Assembly: GCA_019748065.1 (NCBI GenBank)
Contig: JAIEQB010000010.1
Location: 29,179 to 93,178, forward strand
Direction: 5' to 3'
Length of the DNA: 64,000 bases
Origin: Alphaproteobacteria bacterium
GTDB lineage: Bacteria; Pseudomonadota; Alphaproteobacteria; UBA9655
Under the pieces are notes generated by a model. It made no database searches, was not told the origin of the DNA, and saw nothing but the letters and a program-made list of their open reading frames with translations. The number at the start of each line of letters is the position of its first letter. The first letter of the stretch is position 1. This document shows positions 28,784 through 37,464 of the stretch, one piece after another. A program made the position numbers and the translations under genes.

Positions 28784-29075
28784 ATGTCTGTAAATTTTAG
28801 ACCCCTCAGTCATCCAGTCACCTGCACATACTGGCAGGAGCTAAAATTCTGCGGTTCCTAAGGAACCCTATCTTTTCTATTCTCCACCCAACCACACTGT
28901 AAATCATTAAGTCCCCCGGGGTAACTCAAGGTTTCCGTTCTAACGTATCTGACTGAAGCAGAAACCAAAGATCTTCTAGCTAGTTCAGATCTTCACTTTG
29001 ATTCCTGTGCTCTTTCGAGCCGGCTTCGTTAGAGGACTCCGCTCGAACCTTTCGGTCCTGACTTCTTAGTCCATC
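28765..29075 (-). ncRNA. Candidate structured RNA of unknown class
   Basis: No gene explains this stretch. Read on the minus strand it holds many hairpins: GGACC-GAAA-GGTTC (29045-29058) inside an outer GGACT/AGTCC stem (29034-29038 with 29068-29072), GCTC-GAAA-GAGC (29009-29020), AAGATCT/AGATCTT (28968-28974 with 28987-28993), GGTTTC/GAAACC (28930-28935 with 28961-28966), GGTTCC-TTA-GGAACC (28853-28867) and AATTTTAG/CTAAAATT (28793-28800 with 28841-28848). Two GNRA tetraloops appear only on this strand. The 3' end has GTCTAAA/TTTAGAC followed by a T-run near 28765. It lies downstream of recR. It could be a new RNA, or a degraded intron-like element. Confidence 0.5.
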
Positions 29076-29169
29076 ATTAGAATACCTATAGAAAATAAAA
29101 AAAGCGAATTTCTGAATTAGCCATACGCGCATGGGAGTGATTGTTAAATATAAGCTGGGTAAGTCATGT

Positions 29170-29766
29170 CTACACCCCCCGTCGGGAGAGAAGGGCGGCT
29201 GAAAGAGTCCCTTCATCAAGGTAATCAAGTTCGCCACCCACAGGAACGCCACGGGCAAGACTGGAAATATGGGTAATGCCTACCTCCTTTAATCTTTCGG
29301 TGATGTAATGACTGGTGGCTTGTCCTTCAACAGTTGCATTAAGGGCTAAAATGACTTCATGAATATTTTCTCTTTGGCAGCGCTGCAGGAGGGAAGACAA
29401 GCGAATATCTTGAGGCCCTACTCCATCTAAGGCGGATAAAACGCCGCCTAAAACATGATAGCGTCCCTTAAAAGAAGCGCTTCTCTCCAAAGCCCAGAGA
29501 TCAGCCACACTTTCCACAACACACAGAAGGGTAGAATCACGTCGCACGTCTTGGCAAAGAGCACAGGGATCTTGGGAATCTAAATTCCCACAGTAGGTGC
29601 AATCTTTTACCTTTACACCTGCGATCTGTAAAGATTCGGTTAGAGCTGGCAGTGTGGTATTTCTGTTTTGAAGCAAATGCAAGGCAATGCGCTTTCCCGA
29701 GCGCGGTCCAAGCCCGGGAAGCTTTGAAATCAATTGAATGAGGGTTTTGAGCTCTTCACTAATCAT
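29170..29766 (-). CDS. recR: Recombination mediator RecR
   Basis: 198 residues. The N-terminal helix-hairpin-helix is LISKLPGLGPRSGKRIALHLL, followed by a zinc finger (CTYCGNLDSQDPCALC) and a Toprim domain (LLCVVESVADLWALE). RecR works with RecO/RecF to load RecA. It sits 4 bases downstream of ebfC and after dnaX, the conserved dnaX-ebfC-recR order. Confidence 0.95.
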   Translation of the reverse strand: MISEELKTLIQLISKLPGLGPRSGKRIALHLLQNRNTTLPALTESLQIAGVKVKDCTYCGNLDSQDPCALCQDVRRDSTLLCVVESVADLWALERSASFKGRYHVLGGVLSALDGVGPQDIRLSSLLQRCQRENIHEVILALNATVEGQATSHYITERLKEVGITHISSLARGVPVGGELDYLDEGTLSAALLSRRGV

Positions 29767-29769
29767 CTC

Positions 29770-30096
29770 TTAAAAGGGGAGTTTCATCCCTCCAGGAAGC
29801 TTAAGACCACCTGTTACTTTTTGCATTTCTTCTGCAGATTTTTCGTTCGCTTTTTTCTGGGTATCATGAAGAGCCGCCACCAAAAGATCTTCAAGAACTT
29901 CTCCTTCTTTTGGATCGAGGAGGCTGGGATCAATTTTAACCTCCTTAATGGTGCCTTGGCCGTCTGCCAGTATATTTACGAGGCCGCCTCCGGAAGTGCC
30001 TTCTACCTCAAGGGTGGTGAGCTTTTCTTGGACTTCTGCCATCTTTGCTTGCATCTTTTGTGCTTGCTTCATCATATCGCCAATGTTACCGAACAT
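29770..30096 (-). CDS. ebfC: Nucleoid-associated protein EbfC/YbaB
   Basis: 108 residues. Diagnostic features are MFGNIGDMMKQAQKMQAKM at the start and the glycine-rich C-terminus MTKVTGGLKLPGG-like (here MQKVTGGLKLPGGMKLPF). The small dimer binds DNA. It lies between dnaX and recR, the usual position. Confidence 0.93.
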   Translation of the reverse strand: MFGNIGDMMKQAQKMQAKMAEVQEKLTTLEVEGTSGGGLVNILADGQGTIKEVKIDPSLLDPKEGEVLEDLLVAALHDTQKKANEKSAEEMQKVTGGLKLPGGMKLPF

Positions 30097-30111
30097 TTTC
30101 TCTCTCTTTCC

Positions 30112-31688
30112 TTAATTATCTTCAATATGTGTTAGGGTTGTTCCTGGGAACGTTTCTAAGAGGGCTTTGACAAGTGGTGTCTTCAAAATCCTTTGCCTTC
30201 GTTCCTCAAGAGCTTGCTGTTCTTTTTCATGAAGGCTAGGTTGACCGATTTCAGCCGAAATTGCAATCGTCCAGACTTCATCCCTTAACTTTTTTAACAG
30301 ATCTTCCAATTGCTTTGGCAAACTTTTCGGTGCCCTTTCAGTCAAGCGGAGCTTAAGGCAAGGCGGTGCAAATTCAACAAGGTGCACATCATATAAAAGG
30401 TGGGCTTGCAACATCCCCTCCCGCTGTTGACTGACCCACTCAACAAGGTCTTCAAAGGAAGTAAATGATGGTTTTACCTCAGTTAAGACTTTTTTTTTTC
30501 GAGAGAGCTTTCTACACCCCCTTCTAAAAGTTCCGCCAATGACGGGAGAGGGGCTAGATGAGTCAGGCGAATTACAAGAACTTCTAGAGCTTTTTGAGGA
30601 CAAGGCGCCCTCTTCATTTCCTCAAATCCCTTTAAAAGAATTTGCCAAACCCGGGTTAAGGTTGGAAGGGAGAGAGAGGCTGCAAGCTCGAGCCCCTTTT
30701 GACGCTTTTCAGCCGTGATTTCAATGCCTTGGGCTAGCTCTGGACTAATTTTGAGGCACTGTACCCAATGGGTTAAATCCAAAAGTTCTTCCAAAACCCG
30801 CAGCCCTTCCGCCCCTTCCTGATAAAGTTGGCGGAGTTTCTCAAGAGCCTCTTTGATGTTTCCTTCCATCATAATGTGGAAAAGGTCTAAAAGGGCCCCT
30901 TGATCCGAAAGTCCTAACATTTCCCGAACTTGAGCGGTTGTGACGTTTGAGGAACCATAGGTAATGGCTTGATCGAGGAGAGAAAGTCCATCACGTACTG
31001 AGCCCTCGGCAGCTTTGGCTATTAAACGTATGGCCTCTTCCTCATAAGCCACGCTTTCCTTCCCACAGAGCTCTTGGAAGTAATCGGCTAAGGTTGCGCT
31101 TTCAATACGTTTGAGATCAAAGCGCACACAGCGGGATAAAATTGTAGCGGGAACTTTATGAATTTCCGTTGTAGCAAAGATAAATTTGACGTGGGCGGGC
31201 GGCTCTTCAAGGGTTTTCAACAGCGCGTTAAAAGCGCTTTTTGAGAGCATATGGACTTCATCAATAATATAAATTTTATAGCGTGCCGCAACTGCCTTAT
31301 AACGGGAAGCCTCAATAATCTCCCGAATATCATCAACACCGGTACGGCTGGCCGCATCGATTTCAATAACGTCTAAAGCATGATCTTGCGCAATTGAGGT
31401 ACAAGACCCGCAAACCCCACAAGGCTCTGGGGTGGGGCCATTTTCGCAATTTAAGGAACGGGCGATAATACGCGCCGTTGTTGTTTTTCCTGTTCCGCGA
31501 ATCCCTGTAAGAATAAAAGCATGGCCTAAGCGATTCCCTTCTATGCCCCTTCTTAAGGTTTCAACAAGGAAGTCTTGACCGATCACCTCACTCAGTTTTG
31601 TAGGACGATATTTACGCGCTAAAACACGATAGCCTTCTGCAGACACCGCAGATGTTTCAGGAATAATCTTAAGAGCCGTATTCGTCAC
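30112..31688 (-). CDS. dnaX: DNA polymerase III tau subunit, made by frameshift at an A10 run
   Basis: Full-length product of about 525 residues, formed when reading moves by -1 at the A10 run (30490-30499), or after slippage by RNA polymerase. The N-terminal ATPase and clamp-loader domains are shared with the shorter product. The added C-terminal part (VLTEVKPSFTSFEDLVEWV onward to LTHIEDN) matches the region that contacts the polymerase alpha subunit. In the shifted frame the coding stretch is open to TAA near 30112. This mirrors the reversed layout of Thermus rather than that of E. coli, where the shift gives the short form. Confidence 0.8.
30483..31688 (-). CDS. dnaX: DNA polymerase III gamma subunit (unshifted dnaX product)
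   Basis: 401 residues. It has the clamp-loader Walker A (GIRGTGKTTTARII), a zinc module (CGVCGSCTSI, near residue 90), Walker B IIDEVHMLSKSAF, and domains I-III. The zero-frame stop TAA follows immediately after LEKKKS. It is the motor subunit that opens the sliding clamp. The gene follows ffs by 20 bases, a common order. Confidence 0.9.
   Translation of the reverse strand: MTNTALKIIPETSAVSAEGYRVLARKYRPTKLSEVIGQDFLVETLRRGIEGNRLGHAFILTGIRGTGKTTTARIIARSLNCENGPTPEPCGVCGSCTSIAQDHALDVIEIDAASRTGVDDIREIIEASRYKAVAARYKIYIIDEVHMLSKSAFNALLKTLEEPPAHVKFIFATTEIHKVPATILSRCVRFDLKRIESATLADYFQELCGKESVAYEEEAIRLIAKAAEGSVRDGLSLLDQAITYGSSNVTTAQVREMLGLSDQGALLDLFHIMMEGNIKEALEKLRQLYQEGAEGLRVLEELLDLTHWVQCLKISPELAQGIEITAEKRQKGLELAASLSLPTLTRVWQILLKGFEEMKRAPCPQKALEVLVIRLTHLAPLPSLAELLEGGVESSLEKKKS
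30489..30499 (-). other. dnaX slippery site (A10, heptamer A AAA AAG)
   Basis: On the minus strand ten A residues are followed by GTC TTA. The zero-frame heptamer A AAA AAG is the same as the E. coli dnaX slippery site. The zero-frame stop is 6 bases on. A -1 shift keeps the frame open for over 370 bases. No clear downstream stem is visible, so transcriptional slippage on the homopolymer is also possible. Confidence 0.75.
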
Positions 31689-31708
31689 GTTTCCTATCCT
31701 TTAATGGT

Positions 31709-31807
31709 GAGGGGCTGGCATAACGTGACCCGCAAGGATCTTACGACGGCTGCTTCCTTCCGGACCTGACCGGGTTAGCAAGACTTACGTCCACAAACCA
31801 TCCCCTC
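31709..31807 (-). ncRNA. ffs: Signal recognition particle 4.5S RNA
   Basis: The minus strand contains the invariant apical SRP sequence GGTCAGGTCCGGAAGGAAGC followed by AGCC. The 5' GAGGGGATGG pairs with the 3' CCAGCCCCTC, giving a long hairpin of about 99 bases. Placement upstream of dnaX is typical. Ends are taken from the terminal pairing. Confidence 0.93.
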
Positions 31808-31856
31808 ATCCCTCTTATAGCAAATAAATTGGGGAAGAGGGCAAGAAAAATATATA

Positions 31857-32669
31857 TTAAAGAGCCTTTAATTCCATGCCTGCTTCGATCAAAGAGTGCT
31901 TGATTTTAATAAGGTCCCTCCAAACTTCGCGTTTTTGCCCCGGGGAGCGAAGAAGGTACGCGGGATGAAAGATAGCAATGATTTTTATTTTTTTCCCGGC
32001 CTCCGTTGTATAATCCTTCCAGGTCCCGCGCATGCGCATAATTCCATCCCGTCCTCCCAAAAGGGTTTTCGCTGCCGTTCCCCCCACGAGAATCAAAAAA
32101 TCAGGGCTTACTAAATCAATATGACGCTGAACAAAAGGAAGACAGGCCTCCGCTTCTGCTGGAGTGGGTTGACGATTTCCCGGAGGTCGCCAGGGAATAA
32201 TATTGGTGATATAGAAATTCTCGCGCGTCAGCCCAATAGTAGATAACATTTTATCCAAGAGTTGACCACTTTGACCTACAAATGGCAGACCTTGACGATC
32301 CTCATCCGCTCCGGGAGCCTCGCCAATAAACATCACCCGCGCCTCAGGATTTCCGTCCCCAAAGACAAGGTTTGTGGCTGTATATTTAAGGGCACAACCT
32401 TCAAAGGCCTGAAGGGCTTCTTTGAGTTCTTTTAAAGACTGAGCTGAGCTAGCCGATTGATGAGCTGTGTCATAAGCAGCTTGTGGAGAAATGAGAGGCG
32501 CCACTGGAGCTTTTTCCTTTGCCGTTTCCTTTTCTTCTGAAGAAGGAGAAGGAATCTCGACCTTTTTCTCTTTTTCTTCAAAACGATTGTGCGGCGCAAG
32601 GGAGATCACCTCATCATCCCCTGCATCCTTATAAATCGATAAAAGCGTTTTTATGACATCAGTATTCAT
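31857..32669 (-). CDS. Uracil-DNA glycosylase, family 4
   Basis: About 270 residues. It removes uracil from DNA. The N-terminal 80 residues are variable and Ser/Glu/Lys-rich. Conserved parts are [40 protein letters not shown] and [16 protein letters not shown]. Cys residues at GCALK, and later EACLPF, fit the alphaproteobacterial form of this iron-sulfur family. I prefer the ATG at 32669 ([10 protein letters not shown]); 32687 is a possible alternative. Confidence 0.9.
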   Translation of the reverse strand: MNTDVIKTLLSIYKDAGDDEVISLAPHNRFEEKEKKVEIPSPSSEEKETAKEKAPVAPLISPQAAYDTAHQSASSAQSLKELKEALQAFEGCALKYTATNLVFGDGNPEARVMFIGEAPGADEDRQGLPFVGQSGQLLDKMLSTIGLTRENFYITNIIPWRPPGNRQPTPAEAEACLPFVQRHIDLVSPDFLILVGGTAAKTLLGGRDGIMRMRGTWKDYTTEAGKKIKIIAIFHPAYLLRSPGQKREVWRDLIKIKHSLIEAGMELKAL

Positions 32670-32706
32670 CATACCTATTCCTAACATACTTCTATTTTTA
32701 TGGCTA

Positions 32707-33429
32707 CTAGCGCAGCTTTACATAATGCTTCAAAAACTGATCTCGACTTTCCCAACGTAAAATATCGTCACTTTGGTTACTTTCTATAAAAGTAAAGTTG
32801 TCATCAAAGTTTTCCCGCTTATGAGGAGATACATTCTCTCCTGGAATTTTCCCTGTTTGGCCTTTACCTATAAAAGCCCCTATACCACTTTCTCCATGGC
32901 TGATGAGAAGAAGGGCGACCGAATTGGGATTGCGATCAGTGACAAGGGGGGGTGCGAGAACAGCACCACCGTCTTCTCGAAGAAGAGTAATGTATCCACC
33001 GCTTTCGTTCTGAAGAGTTGTATCAACCTTGGCAAATTCAGGCTCTACAACATAGGTTATGAGGCGCTTGAATCCATCCTGACTATACATCTCACTGATG
33101 CCTAAGGTTTTAAAAGGAACTATTCCTTTTGCTCTTTGCCCACGACAGTGCAACTGGGACACGCCATACTCTACTCCTATCTCTTGAGGAATAGCGGGGC
33201 AAGGAAAGCGCTTATTTTTCTCTACATAGGCTGCAATAGCACCGAGTACATATTCTTGATGAGAGCGGGTTTTTACAAGGGCCGCTCTTTGAATTTGTGC
33301 TGTGAGAAGGGGCAAACTTAAGCCGCCTAAAATCCCTAAGATGATAAGGACAATGGAAAGTTCTAAGAGAGAAAATCCCTCTTCACCTTCCAACTTAAAG
33401 TTGGAAAAAGAGAACACATGCCGCATCAT
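32707..33429 (-). CDS. Type II/IV pseudopilin-like protein, orphan
   Basis: 240 residues with a class III prepilin leader: [21 protein letters not shown] (cleavage between Gly and Phe; Glu at position 5). The rest is a soluble domain with [10 protein letters not shown] and a C-terminal Trp-rich end. It overlaps the next upstream pseudopilin gene by 35 bases. No secretion ATPase or secretin sits nearby, so the pair stands apart from its machinery. It is unrelated in sequence style to the Tad genes at the window start. Confidence 0.75.
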   Translation of the reverse strand: MMRHVFSFSNFKLEGEEGFSLLELSIVLIILGILGGLSLPLLTAQIQRAALVKTRSHQEYVLGAIAAYVEKNKRFPCPAIPQEIGVEYGVSQLHCRGQRAKGIVPFKTLGISEMYSQDGFKRLITYVVEPEFAKVDTTLQNESGGYITLLREDGGAVLAPPLVTDRNPNSVALLLISHGESGIGAFIGKGQTGKIPGENVSPHKRENFDDNFTFIESNQSDDILRWESRDQFLKHYVKLR

Positions 33430-34081
33430 GATTTTCTAGGTTATAAACGCCCCCTTCAAGGACGCATGAGTGAGGCGCCTTATCGGTTCCATCCATAGCA
33501 CGTACTTTTCCCGAAGTGGGATGACCATTGTCCATCCTTTTATCAATGCTTAAGGCCTGAGAAGGCGTTAAAAGGCCCCCTGTTCCGTGATCGTTATGTT
33601 TTTGACCTAAGATAAACCAAAGTCCAGAGAGTCCTTGTGGGTTATTTTCAACCGTAAAGCCCCCTCCTAGGGAAGATTCAGGAGCTCCTTTTCCAAATTC
33701 TCCAACGTTTATTTCATGTTCTAGGCCGGGATTTCCAATCAGTCCGGCACCAGCTAAATGAGCCCAAAAGGCAAGAGCTTCGCTTCCCGGTGCAAGGCCT
33801 GCTCCTTCAACGAGCCCATTACCATTTCCATTAGGCAAATTTGCCTTTATTTGAGTGGAGGCGTTATGAAAATCACCGGGGAGAGAATTGTACTTATCCA
33901 GAAAAGTACTGGTGGCCATACGCAGCTCATTAAGCTGAGAGATAACCCGTTTAAGGCGGGCACTTTCGATAAGATCTCTTCCCTTTAAGATGCCGCCAAT
34001 AAGAAGCCCCATGATGATGAGCACAACTGCAAGTTCAATAAGGCTAAATCCGGCTTCATGGTGTGCTTTGTTTTTTTTCAT
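33395..34081 (-). CDS. Type II/IV pseudopilin-like protein, orphan
   Basis: 228 residues with a prepilin leader: HEAGFSLIELAVVLIIMGLLIGG. The following region (LNELRMATSTFLDKYNSLPGDF) resembles the alpha-helical stem of GspG/PilE-like pilins. It precedes and overlaps the second pilin gene, so both are translated from one transcript. The role (minor pilin or secretion pseudopilin) cannot be told from sequence. Confidence 0.78.
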   Translation of the reverse strand: MKKNKAHHEAGFSLIELAVVLIIMGLLIGGILKGRDLIESARLKRVISQLNELRMATSTFLDKYNSLPGDFHNASTQIKANLPNGNGNGLVEGAGLAPGSEALAFWAHLAGAGLIGNPGLEHEINVGEFGKGAPESSLGGGFTVENNPQGLSGLWFILGQKHNDHGTGGLLTPSQALSIDKRMDNGHPTSGKVRAMDGTDKAPHSCVLEGGVYNLENHDAACVLFFQL

Positions 34082-34160
34082 AACACCCTCCCCTTTTTAA
34101 GAAGTCTGCCTTTTTCTCTTAAAAAGGTAAAGTGTTTTCATGAAGGCGATAAGATGAAGT

Positions 34161-34760
34161 TTATATGTTTATTTCATTCATTTTGTTTTTAAACTCCAGT
34201 ACCCTTATGACAGCTGTTAAAAACACTAAAAAAGTGAAAAGAAAAGCAAGCTCAGAGAAAAGAGTAGGTAATAACATCATTGCTGCAAAAAAGAGAAAAG
34301 CCTCAGGGCGTTCCATAAGGCCAGGACTATAATGAAACCCCTTTTGTGACTCATTTTTAGAGAAAATACCTATGACAAGAAAGGAGGTCACGCAGATGAG
34401 AATACTTCCCAACATTAAAAGACACCCGAGGGCACGAGTTTCAGGTGACAAAAGGAAAAGCCCTAAAACAATTGAAAATTCTACAATACGGTCACCAATA
34501 ATATCGAAAACTGTCCCCAAGTAAGAATCCTTTTGAAAAAGACGGGCCACCGTTCCATCGAGGGTATCAAAAATTCCCGTAATCACCAAAAGAGCAAGCG
34601 CCATGTTTATAAAATCATAGTAAAGAGCAGGAAGGATTACGACTCCCACAAGCGTTCCTAAAAAAGTCAGAGCATTGGGAGAAAAGCTTTTCCCCAAAAC
34701 CCGTGCGAGAGGATCACAGAAAATCTTTTGATAAATAGGCCTTACATAGGACTCGATCAT
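34161..34760 (-). CDS. CDP-alcohol phosphatidyltransferase family membrane protein
   Basis: 199 residues with about five membrane helices. The catalytic motif D-G-x2-A-R-x8-G-x3-D-x3-D is present (DGTVARLFQKDSYLGTVFD followed by IIGD). It transfers a phosphatidyl group to an alcohol. It starts inside the end of the oxidoreductase gene (overlap of 4 bases). Which alcohol it uses is not clear; a second family member (pgsA) lies at 40272. Confidence 0.8.
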   Translation of the reverse strand: MIESYVRPIYQKIFCDPLARVLGKSFSPNALTFLGTLVGVVILPALYYDFINMALALLVITGIFDTLDGTVARLFQKDSYLGTVFDIIGDRIVEFSIVLGLFLLSPETRALGCLLMLGSILICVTSFLVIGIFSKNESQKGFHYSPGLMERPEAFLFFAAMMLLPTLFSELAFLFTFLVFLTAVIRVLEFKNKMNEINI

Positions 34761-36151
34761 GGAATCACCTTCATTAAAAATTGAACAAGTTTTCGCGTCC
34801 AGGGTGAAAAAAGAAAAGGGGTATAGAATGATCCTGCCACCTTTTTCGTTAATTCCGAAAGAGTTGGATAAGGGACGATCACATCAACCAACGCTCGAAG
34901 CGACATTTTCTTTTCCAGTGCCAATCCCCAAGGCAAAATAAGCTCTCCAGCATTAGCTCCAACGATGGATACGGCTAAAATTCTGCCTTTTGGGCTGACT
35001 GTTACTTTTATGAAACCTTTTGTTTCCCTTTCCGTCTGCGCCCTATCGCACTCTGCATAGGGCCAATTAAGGGTTTTACTATGGGGGGGAGCGGCAGAAT
35101 GCAACATCCCCACATGGGCAACTTCAGGATCGGTGAAGGTAACCCAGGGAAGAGCTTTCATATTCACTTTAGCCGGAATATGAAAAAGGCAGTTTTTAAG
35201 CACAACTTGAGCATGGTAGGCAGCAACGTGAGTGAATTGATATTGGCCAATCACATCCCCAAGGGCATAGATCTTTTTATGGGACGTACGGAGTCGTTGG
35301 TCAACCTCAATTCCTCGAGGGGTATGCCGAATCCCTGCCTTCTCAAGACCGAGCCCTTCTACATTCGCTTTTCTTCCTGTAGCAATTAGAAGATGGGATC
35401 CTTCAATGACTTTTTTTCCTAAAGAGACTTTAATTCCTGTTTTACTTTGAGTTATGGAGGTTACTTGAGCTCCCTCTAAAACTTCAACACCATCTTCCTT
35501 TAAGGAATTTCTTAAAACATCAACAACCTCAGGGTCCTCTTTAGGAAGCAGGGAAAAAGCTTCAAGGATTGTGGTCTTAACGCCTAAAAGGCTGTAGGCT
35601 TGCGCCAACTCACATCCTATAGGCCCTCCTCCTACAACGATTAAATGATCCGGCTTTTCCTTCAACTCAAAGATGGTTTCATTAGTCAGGTAACTCACCG
35701 TCTCAAGGCCCGGTATCGGCGGAATTGCGGGTGATGAACCCGTCGCAATAACATAATATTTTGCTTCAATTTTATGTTTGCCTGCTTGAAGAATTTTTGG
35801 AGACAGAAAAACAGCTTTCTCCCGAATAACATGAACACCCAATTTTTCAAAACGCTGGGCGGAATCATGAGGGGCAATAGCTTTAATGACCCCCTGAATA
35901 TGCTGATGCAGCTTTACAAAATTGACCTTAGGATCAATCGCTTGAAGACCAAATGCAGATGAGGTTCGAAAAACCTTCGCTCGCTTGGCAGCCGCAAGAA
36001 GTGATTTTGAAGGAACACAGCCGTAATTTAAACAGTCTCCGCCCATTTTTTCATTTTCAATGAGGGCAACAGAAACGCCTAATTGCGCAGCCCCTGCGGC
36101 AACACTCAGGCCTCCGGATCCTGCCCCAATGACACAAAGATCAACTTTCAT
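34757..36151 (-). CDS. FAD-dependent pyridine nucleotide-disulfide oxidoreductase, mercuric reductase/Lpd-like
   Basis: About 464 residues. FAD motif VIGAGSGGLSVAAGAAQLG at the start, the redox pair in GGDCLNYGCVPSKSLL, and the NAD motif IVVGGGPIGCELAQAY. In the C-terminal dimerisation domain the active-site His-x-Thr of lipoamide dehydrogenase appears as YPTLSE (Tyr instead of His), so it is unlikely to be the canonical enzyme. ATG 36151 follows GGAAAAAC; an earlier ATG would add a membrane-like extension. It overlaps the TVP38 gene by 11 bases, and the pair is a frequent association. Confidence 0.85.
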   Translation of the reverse strand: MKVDLCVIGAGSGGLSVAAGAAQLGVSVALIENEKMGGDCLNYGCVPSKSLLAAAKRAKVFRTSSAFGLQAIDPKVNFVKLHQHIQGVIKAIAPHDSAQRFEKLGVHVIREKAVFLSPKILQAGKHKIEAKYYVIATGSSPAIPPIPGLETVSYLTNETIFELKEKPDHLIVVGGGPIGCELAQAYSLLGVKTTILEAFSLLPKEDPEVVDVLRNSLKEDGVEVLEGAQVTSITQSKTGIKVSLGKKVIEGSHLLIATGRKANVEGLGLEKAGIRHTPRGIEVDQRLRTSHKKIYALGDVIGQYQFTHVAAYHAQVVLKNCLFHIPAKVNMKALPWVTFTDPEVAHVGMLHSAAPPHSKTLNWPYAECDRAQTERETKGFIKVTVSPKGRILAVSIVGANAGELILPWGLALEKKMSLRALVDVIVPYPTLSELTKKVAGSFYTPFLFSPWTRKLVQFLMKVIP

Positions 36152-36839
36152 TGTTTTTCCTTTTTCTAAAAAATACAGGAAGGAGAGAAAGCACGGCAAG
36201 GCCACAAAGGGAAAGGAAAATAGAAGGCTCAAAAACTATCGAAACGTCGGGTATCTTCTCCTGTTCTAAAAGGGTTGCGAGCCCCTTTCCTAAAAGAGAG
36301 TAGATGAAAGTAACAGGAATAATGCCGATCAATGTGGCAGTCACGAATACTCTTAAGGATGTATTTAAAAGTGCCGAAACAAGGTTAACGGCCCAAAAAG
36401 GAAAGAGAGGAATTAACCTTAGAAATAATAGATAGAAGAAGGCATTTTTTTGAAATCCTTTCTCCATTTTTTTAACCCAAGGCGCTCCTTTTTGCTCAAG
36501 AATTTCACCAAAAGTTGTCTTTACAATTAAAAAAAGAAAGGTAGCTCCCATCGTGGCTGAAATATCAACGACAATAAGAGAAAGAAAGGGGCCAAAAAGA
36601 AAACCGCCGAGGATCGTTAAAAACGCAGCGATGGGAAGGGATGTCGCCGCAACAACAATATAAATCACCCCAAATAAGAGGAGAGCGATCAAAAAGTGAT
36701 CCTCAACAAAGAGAATCAAATCTTGATGATATATTTTAAGGACGGAAAAACTAAAATAGCTTTTTAAATCAGTGAGATAAAAGGTTACTAAGGCAAGAAA
36801 AATTACAAGAATAAGAAACCAACGTTTGTAATATTTCAT
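36141..36839 (-). CDS. TVP38/TMEM64 family membrane protein (VTT domain)
   Basis: 232 residues, with six or so membrane segments. Conserved VTT parts are SLPIAAFLTILGGFLFGP, then FLRLIPLFPFWAVNLVSAL. The C-terminal helix is followed by KKRKNNES. The family is thought to scramble or move lipids. It is co-directional with the oxidoreductase and phosphatidyltransferase downstream, suggesting a membrane-lipid unit. Divergent from msrB. Confidence 0.85.
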   Translation of the reverse strand: MKYYKRWFLILVIFLALVTFYLTDLKSYFSFSVLKIYHQDLILFVEDHFLIALLLFGVIYIVVAATSLPIAAFLTILGGFLFGPFLSLIVVDISATMGATFLFLIVKTTFGEILEQKGAPWVKKMEKGFQKNAFFYLLFLRLIPLFPFWAVNLVSALLNTSLRVFVTATLIGIIPVTFIYSLLGKGLATLLEQEKIPDVSIVFEPSIFLSLCGLAVLSLLPVFFRKRKNNES

Positions 36840-36909
36840 TATTTTGGGCCTTTTTCCTCAAGTTTTAGTGTATACTAACTTAAAAATGACCCTATGACAA
36901 AAAAATGAA

Positions 36910-37452
36910 ATGAAAAAATTAAGCCTTTTTATATCTTTTTGTGGAATCCTATTTTTACAGCAGGGAATGTCTGCTGCATCTATTCCTAAGGAAAGTGAGG
37001 GAGCGATGGTTGATTATAAAGGTAAACCTGAAGGCTATTGGAAAAGTCACCTTCCTGAAAATGTGTTTCGCATTTGTCGCAAAAAAGGAACGGAAAAAGC
37101 GTTTTCTGGAAATTATGATAAGTTTTATGAGAAAGGCACCTATATGTGTGCTTGCTGTGGAGGGGATTATCCGCTTTTTAGCTCGACGACCAAGTTTGAT
37201 TCAAAGACAGGTTGGCCTAGCTTTTGGGACCCCATCACTCCTTCTCACATCAAACTTGTAAAAGACACAAACCTTATCCATCAGTTCCTGGGCGCCAGGA
37301 TAGAGGTGCTTTGCGCCCGCTGTGAATCCCACATAGGTCATGTCTTTGATGATGGGCCTGCTCCAACACATAAGCGTTATTGTCTCAATTCTTTAGCCCT
37401 TTCTTTCGTGCCTGAAGGAGAGAAACCTCATAGAACTTTTGTGGCTGAATAG
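36910..37452 (+). CDS. msrB: Exported peptide-methionine (R)-S-oxide reductase MsrB
   Basis: 180 residues with an N-terminal signal (LFISFCGILFLQQGMSAA). The MsrB core shows two zinc CxxC pairs (MCACCGG and LCARCESHIGHVF) and the catalytic RYCLNSLALSF. It repairs methionine R-sulfoxide, probably in the periplasm. It is followed by exported msrA 12 bases on, so the pair forms an envelope repair unit. Confidence 0.92.
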   Translation: MKKLSLFISFCGILFLQQGMSAASIPKESEGAMVDYKGKPEGYWKSHLPENVFRICRKKGTEKAFSGNYDKFYEKGTYMCACCGGDYPLFSSTTKFDSKTGWPSFWDPITPSHIKLVKDTNLIHQFLGARIEVLCARCESHIGHVFDDGPAPTHKRYCLNSLALSFVPEGEKPHRTFVAE

Positions 37453-37464
37453 GGAGGATTTTTA

